A DNA stretch of 23,632 nucleotides. It comes from DAOUCP01 sp034432155 (GTDB lineage Bacteria; Chloroflexota; Anaerolineae; Epilineales; Epilineaceae). Within the stretch, counting starts at the first letter, position 1. Every line of letters starts with the position of its first letter. The position numbers and the translations under genes are program-made. Positions 21,928 through 23,632 of this stretch are shown here, piece by piece. The notes below the pieces were generated by a model that saw only the letters and a list, made by a program, of their open reading frames with translations, made no database searches and was not told the origin of the DNA. The stretch is from contig DAOUCP010000036.1 of the NCBI GenBank assembly GCA_034432155.1, forward strand, positions 1 through 23,632, given 5' to 3'.

Positions 21928-22985
21928 CGCTCGACCGACTGGGGCAGGGCCAGGACTGGCGTCGATGGGCTGGCGCGTTCGGCTTGCTGCCCCTGCCCTG
22001 CCGCGGGGCTGAGCTCCAGCATGCGCTCCAGCGCCCGTCGCGCACCCGCCGCGACCGCCGGCTCAATCTCCACTTGCCAACGGAGGGTGCGCAGACTGCG
22101 CTCCAGTTTGGCCAGGGTGATGCGCTGCATGCCAGGGCAGACGTACGGTGGCCGAACGAAGGCCAGGTCCGGCAACTCGATGGCCAGGTTGTCGGTCATC
22201 GAGCGCTCGGTGACCAGCATGGCCGCGGCCGGTCGTTCCCGGCTCACATAGGCCGCCATGGCGGCCGTCGAGCCGACGAAGTCGGCTGTTGCCAGCACGT
22301 CGGGTCGGCACTCGGGGTGGGCGATGATGCGCAGGTCGGGAGTGGCCTGCCGCAGGGATGGGAAATCGGACGAGCGGAACCGATCGTGAACATGGCAGAC
22401 GCCGGGCCAGGGGATGATCTCGACGTCACACTGGGCCGCCACGTAGGCTGCCAGGTTGCGGTCAGGGACGAGAATCACCCGCTCCGCGCCCAGCCCACGG
22501 ACCACGGCCGGGGCATTGGCCGAGGTACAGCACACGTCGGACGCCGCCTTGACTGCGGCCGAGGTGTTCACGTAACACACCACGGGCACCCCGGGGTAGC
22601 GCGCCCGAAGCATGGCAATGTCGGCCGGGGTGATGGACTCCGCGAGCGAGCAGCCAGCCCGCCGATCGGGCGTCAGCACGATGCGGTTGGGATTCAGAAG
22701 CTTGGCCGTCTCGGCCATAAAGACCACGCCGGCTACCAGGATGACCTCGGCGTCGGTAGCCATGGCCTGGCGCGCCAAAGCCAACGAGTCACCGGTGAAG
22801 TCGGCCACGCCGTGGTAGATGTCGGGGGTCATGTAGTTGTGGGCCAGAATGACAGCCTGGCGCGCGCGCTTGCGTTCCCTGATGGCCGCCATGCGCTCGT
22901 CCACGGACAATCCCCGCCGGGTGCTCGCAGTCGCTTGCCCGTTGCCTCGTGTGTTCGCCATGCCTCTCATAGATCCTGCCCTCAT
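21924..22985 (-). CDS. nadA: Quinolinate synthase (4Fe-4S)
   Basis: NadA condenses iminoaspartate with dihydroxyacetone phosphate to quinolinate, using an oxygen-sensitive 4Fe-4S cluster. In the 353-aa reading the cluster cysteines are C112 (RRAGCSLAES), C197 (PWPGVCHVH) and C283 (PYVCPGMQRITL), the three expected positions. Other blocks are VILAHNYMTPDIYHGVADFTGDSLALARQA (45-74), CYVNTSAAVKAASDVCCTSAN (137-157), ILVPDRNLAAYV (171-182) and IAHPEC (221-226). The start is ambiguous: ATG at 22985 (GAGGA close by), 22970 (AGGA upstream) or 22961; homology begins only near residue 30. A near-consensus promoter lies at 23076-23104. No nadB is in the window, so iminoaspartate must come from a gene elsewhere (L-aspartate oxidase or aspartate dehydrogenase). 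Confidence 0.95.
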   Translation of the reverse strand: MRAGSMRGMANTRGNGQATASTRRGLSVDERMAAIRERKRARQAVILAHNYMTPDIYHGVADFTGDSLALARQAMATDAEVILVAGVVFMAETAKLLNPNRIVLTPDRRAGCSLAESITPADIAMLRARYPGVPVVCYVNTSAAVKAASDVCCTSANAPAVVRGLGAERVILVPDRNLAAYVAAQCDVEIIPWPGVCHVHDRFRSSDFPSLRQATPDLRIIAHPECRPDVLATADFVGSTAAMAAYVSRERPAAAMLVTERSMTDNLAIELPDLAFVRPPYVCPGMQRITLAKLERSLRTLRWQVEIEPAVAAGARRALERMLELSPAAGQGQQAERASPSTPVLALPQSVER

Positions 22986-23062
22986 TTATCCTCGCGGCGA
23001 GTATATCCCCGGCGCCGAAAAAAAGAGATGCGCTCCTTCTCGACCCGCCTGCTGATTGCCTC

Positions 23063-23296
23063 TCAACCAACGAACATTGTACCCCTGCGGAACCGCTGCG
23101 TCAAGTCGGGTGCGGCTTGGGCGCCGAGCGGTCCGTCGGCGGCGTTCCGGGGTTTCGCGTCCCGGCGCTCGATGCGGTGCGTGATCGTCGGCTGCGCGCC
23201 GCGTGTGCCGGCGAGCTCGCCTTGCCACTGGCTCTCCCGCGACGGTTTGGCGTGGCGAAGGCGATCGACCAAGAGGTGCACGTCCTCAAGCGACAT
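23063..23296 (-). CDS. doubtful small ORF upstream of nadA
   Basis: This is a 77-aa frame starting MSLEDVHLLVDRLRHAKPS. Its first third looks protein-like (amphipathic helix, GC-rich third positions), and the open frame continues upstream with LLLGASGKDVIGLSVGS. The remainder is Arg/Pro/Ala-rich, no good ribosome binding site is visible, and the nadA promoter lies in its 3' end. It may be a gene remnant or a chance frame. Confidence 0.15.
   Translation of the reverse strand: MSLEDVHLLVDRLRHAKPSRESQWQGELAGTRGAQPTITHRIERRDAKPRNAADGPLGAQAAPDLTQRFRRGTMFVG
23076..23104 (-). promoter_or_regulatory. sigma70-type promoter of nadA-nadC
   Basis: On the minus strand TTGACG (23099-23104) and TACAAT (23076-23081) are separated by exactly 17 bp, one mismatch each from consensus. 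Transcription would start near 23069, giving a leader of about 84 nt to the ATG at 22985. No recognisable NiaR, NrtR or NadR operator was seen. Confidence 0.7.
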
Positions 23297-23370
23297 CGAG
23301 CCTACTGAAAGTCCGATCACGTCCTTGCCTGAGGCGCCCAGAAGCAAATGGGATCCTGCCGCCCGGCGGA

Positions 23371-23464
23371 CCGCTTGCCTGGCGCCTGTAGGTGCCATGG
23401 GCCGGGCGCTAGTCGGGCCGCTTGCCTGGGAAGTGCTCCTGCCATGGGCCGATCGCCAGCCGGG
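23371..23464 (+). repeat. two tandem 47-bp repeats upstream of the last promoter
   Basis: CCGCTTGCCTGG begins units at 23371 and 23418, and TGCCATGGGCCG recurs at the same offset in both: a 47-bp period with a diverged centre. A weaker third copy (CTTGCCTG at 23324) may precede them. The array stops 3 bp before the TTGACA box. Confidence 0.75.
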
Positions 23465-23467
23465 CCC

Positions 23468-23496
23468 TTGACAAGCCCGCTCCGGTTCGGTATACT
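23468..23496 (+). promoter_or_regulatory. near-consensus sigma70 promoter
   Basis: TTGACA (23468-23473), a 17-bp spacer and TATACT (23491-23496) make the best promoter match in the window. The start would be near 23503, about 72 nt before the ATG at 23575. It predicts strong expression of the next gene. Confidence 0.75.
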
Positions 23497-23574
23497 GGCG
23501 GTGGCCGCCGCGCCGAGCGCGCGGTGGCGCGTGCGGGTTATCTACCCTCGGCTGCGGCGACCGGGAGGTGGAAG

Positions 23575-23632
23575 ATGCCTGCATCTCGTGCTCCTCGCCG
23601 GCCTGATGGGCCCGCCGCTTCTTTCACCGCTC
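23575..23632 (+). CDS. 5' end of an unidentified gene, cut by the window edge
   Basis: An ATG at 23575 follows GGGAGGTGGAAG, a strong ribosome binding site, and a near-consensus promoter. The 19 visible codons (MPASRAPRRPDGPAASFTA) have no stop, are basic and Pro/Ala-rich, and show no recognisable domain. The 72-nt leader, GC-rich with GCGCGC words (23517-23530), could be structured. Identity cannot be given from this fragment. Confidence 0.6.
   Translation, partial: MPASRAPRRPDGPAASFTA

Larger units (their letters stand above)
22986..23574. other. 589-bp divergent region between nadA and the last gene
   Basis: It contains the nadA promoter and an 84-nt nadA leader. That leader includes a T7 run on the minus strand (plus 23018-23024) after a weak GAGA/TCTC stem. 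The region also holds a doubtful minus-strand ORF (23063-23296), a 47-bp tandem repeat and the plus-strand promoter of the last gene. Nothing else is recognised. Confidence 0.6.

Noticed and set aside
22986..23069. Attenuator in the nadA leader (T7 run on the minus strand)
   Set aside because: The stem before the T-run is only GAGA/TCTC with a 9-nt loop, too weak to support a terminator.

Overview
The window is a GC-rich bacterial chromosome segment. It is probably from a member of the Chloroflexota, although no rRNA or universal marker gene is present to prove this. The pointers are a membrane protein built of six DUF5671-type units, a secreted protein carrying 'LPL' motifs, a KimA-type permease followed by two RCK genes, and Shine-Dalgarno starts with sigma70-like promoters in high-GC DNA. 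Complete pyruvate:ferredoxin oxidoreductase and quinolinate synthase genes suggest a metabolism with low-potential ferredoxin and oxygen-sensitive Fe-S enzymes. I see no insertion sequence, phage gene or CRISPR array.

Layout. 37-109: tRNA-Trp, minus strand. 244-4344: three minus-strand genes, namely a DUF5671-like membrane protein, a small membrane-anchored protein and a secreted pectin-acetylesterase-fold hydrolase. 4808-8298: a complete pantothenate operon, panB-panE-panC-panD. 8525-13112: nifJ (pyruvate:ferredoxin oxidoreductase), overlapped by a dihydroorotate-dehydrogenase-like gene. 13109-15844, minus: a secreted repeat protein and a ubiquitin-like/Mut7-C protein. 15977-16555, plus: an NfuA-type Fe-S carrier. 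16636-20731, minus: a four-gene putative K+ uptake operon (bPH2-SHOCT protein, KimA-like permease, two RCK/TrkA proteins). 21055-22985, minus: nadA-nadC. 23575 to the end: the first codons of another gene behind a near-consensus promoter.

How the genes fit together. panBECD supplies pantothenate for coenzyme A, the acyl acceptor of the pyruvate:ferredoxin oxidoreductase encoded next to it. NadA and NadC make the nicotinate ring nucleotide of NAD. NfuA-type carriers deliver the 4Fe-4S clusters that enzymes such as NifJ and NadA need. The K+ operon pairs an APC-superfamily K+ importer with soluble nucleotide-binding RCK subunits, which is not the textbook Trk/Ktr pairing.

The most unusual feature is in the spacers rather than the genes. 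Every non-overlapping gap of the pan locus, the 3' flank of the Mut7-C gene and the upstream region of the last gene consist largely of short imperfect tandem repeats (35, 38, 47, 48, about 90 and 47 bp). Each place has its own unit sequence. In three cases the array starts inside the end of the gene and keeps a stop codon in most copies.
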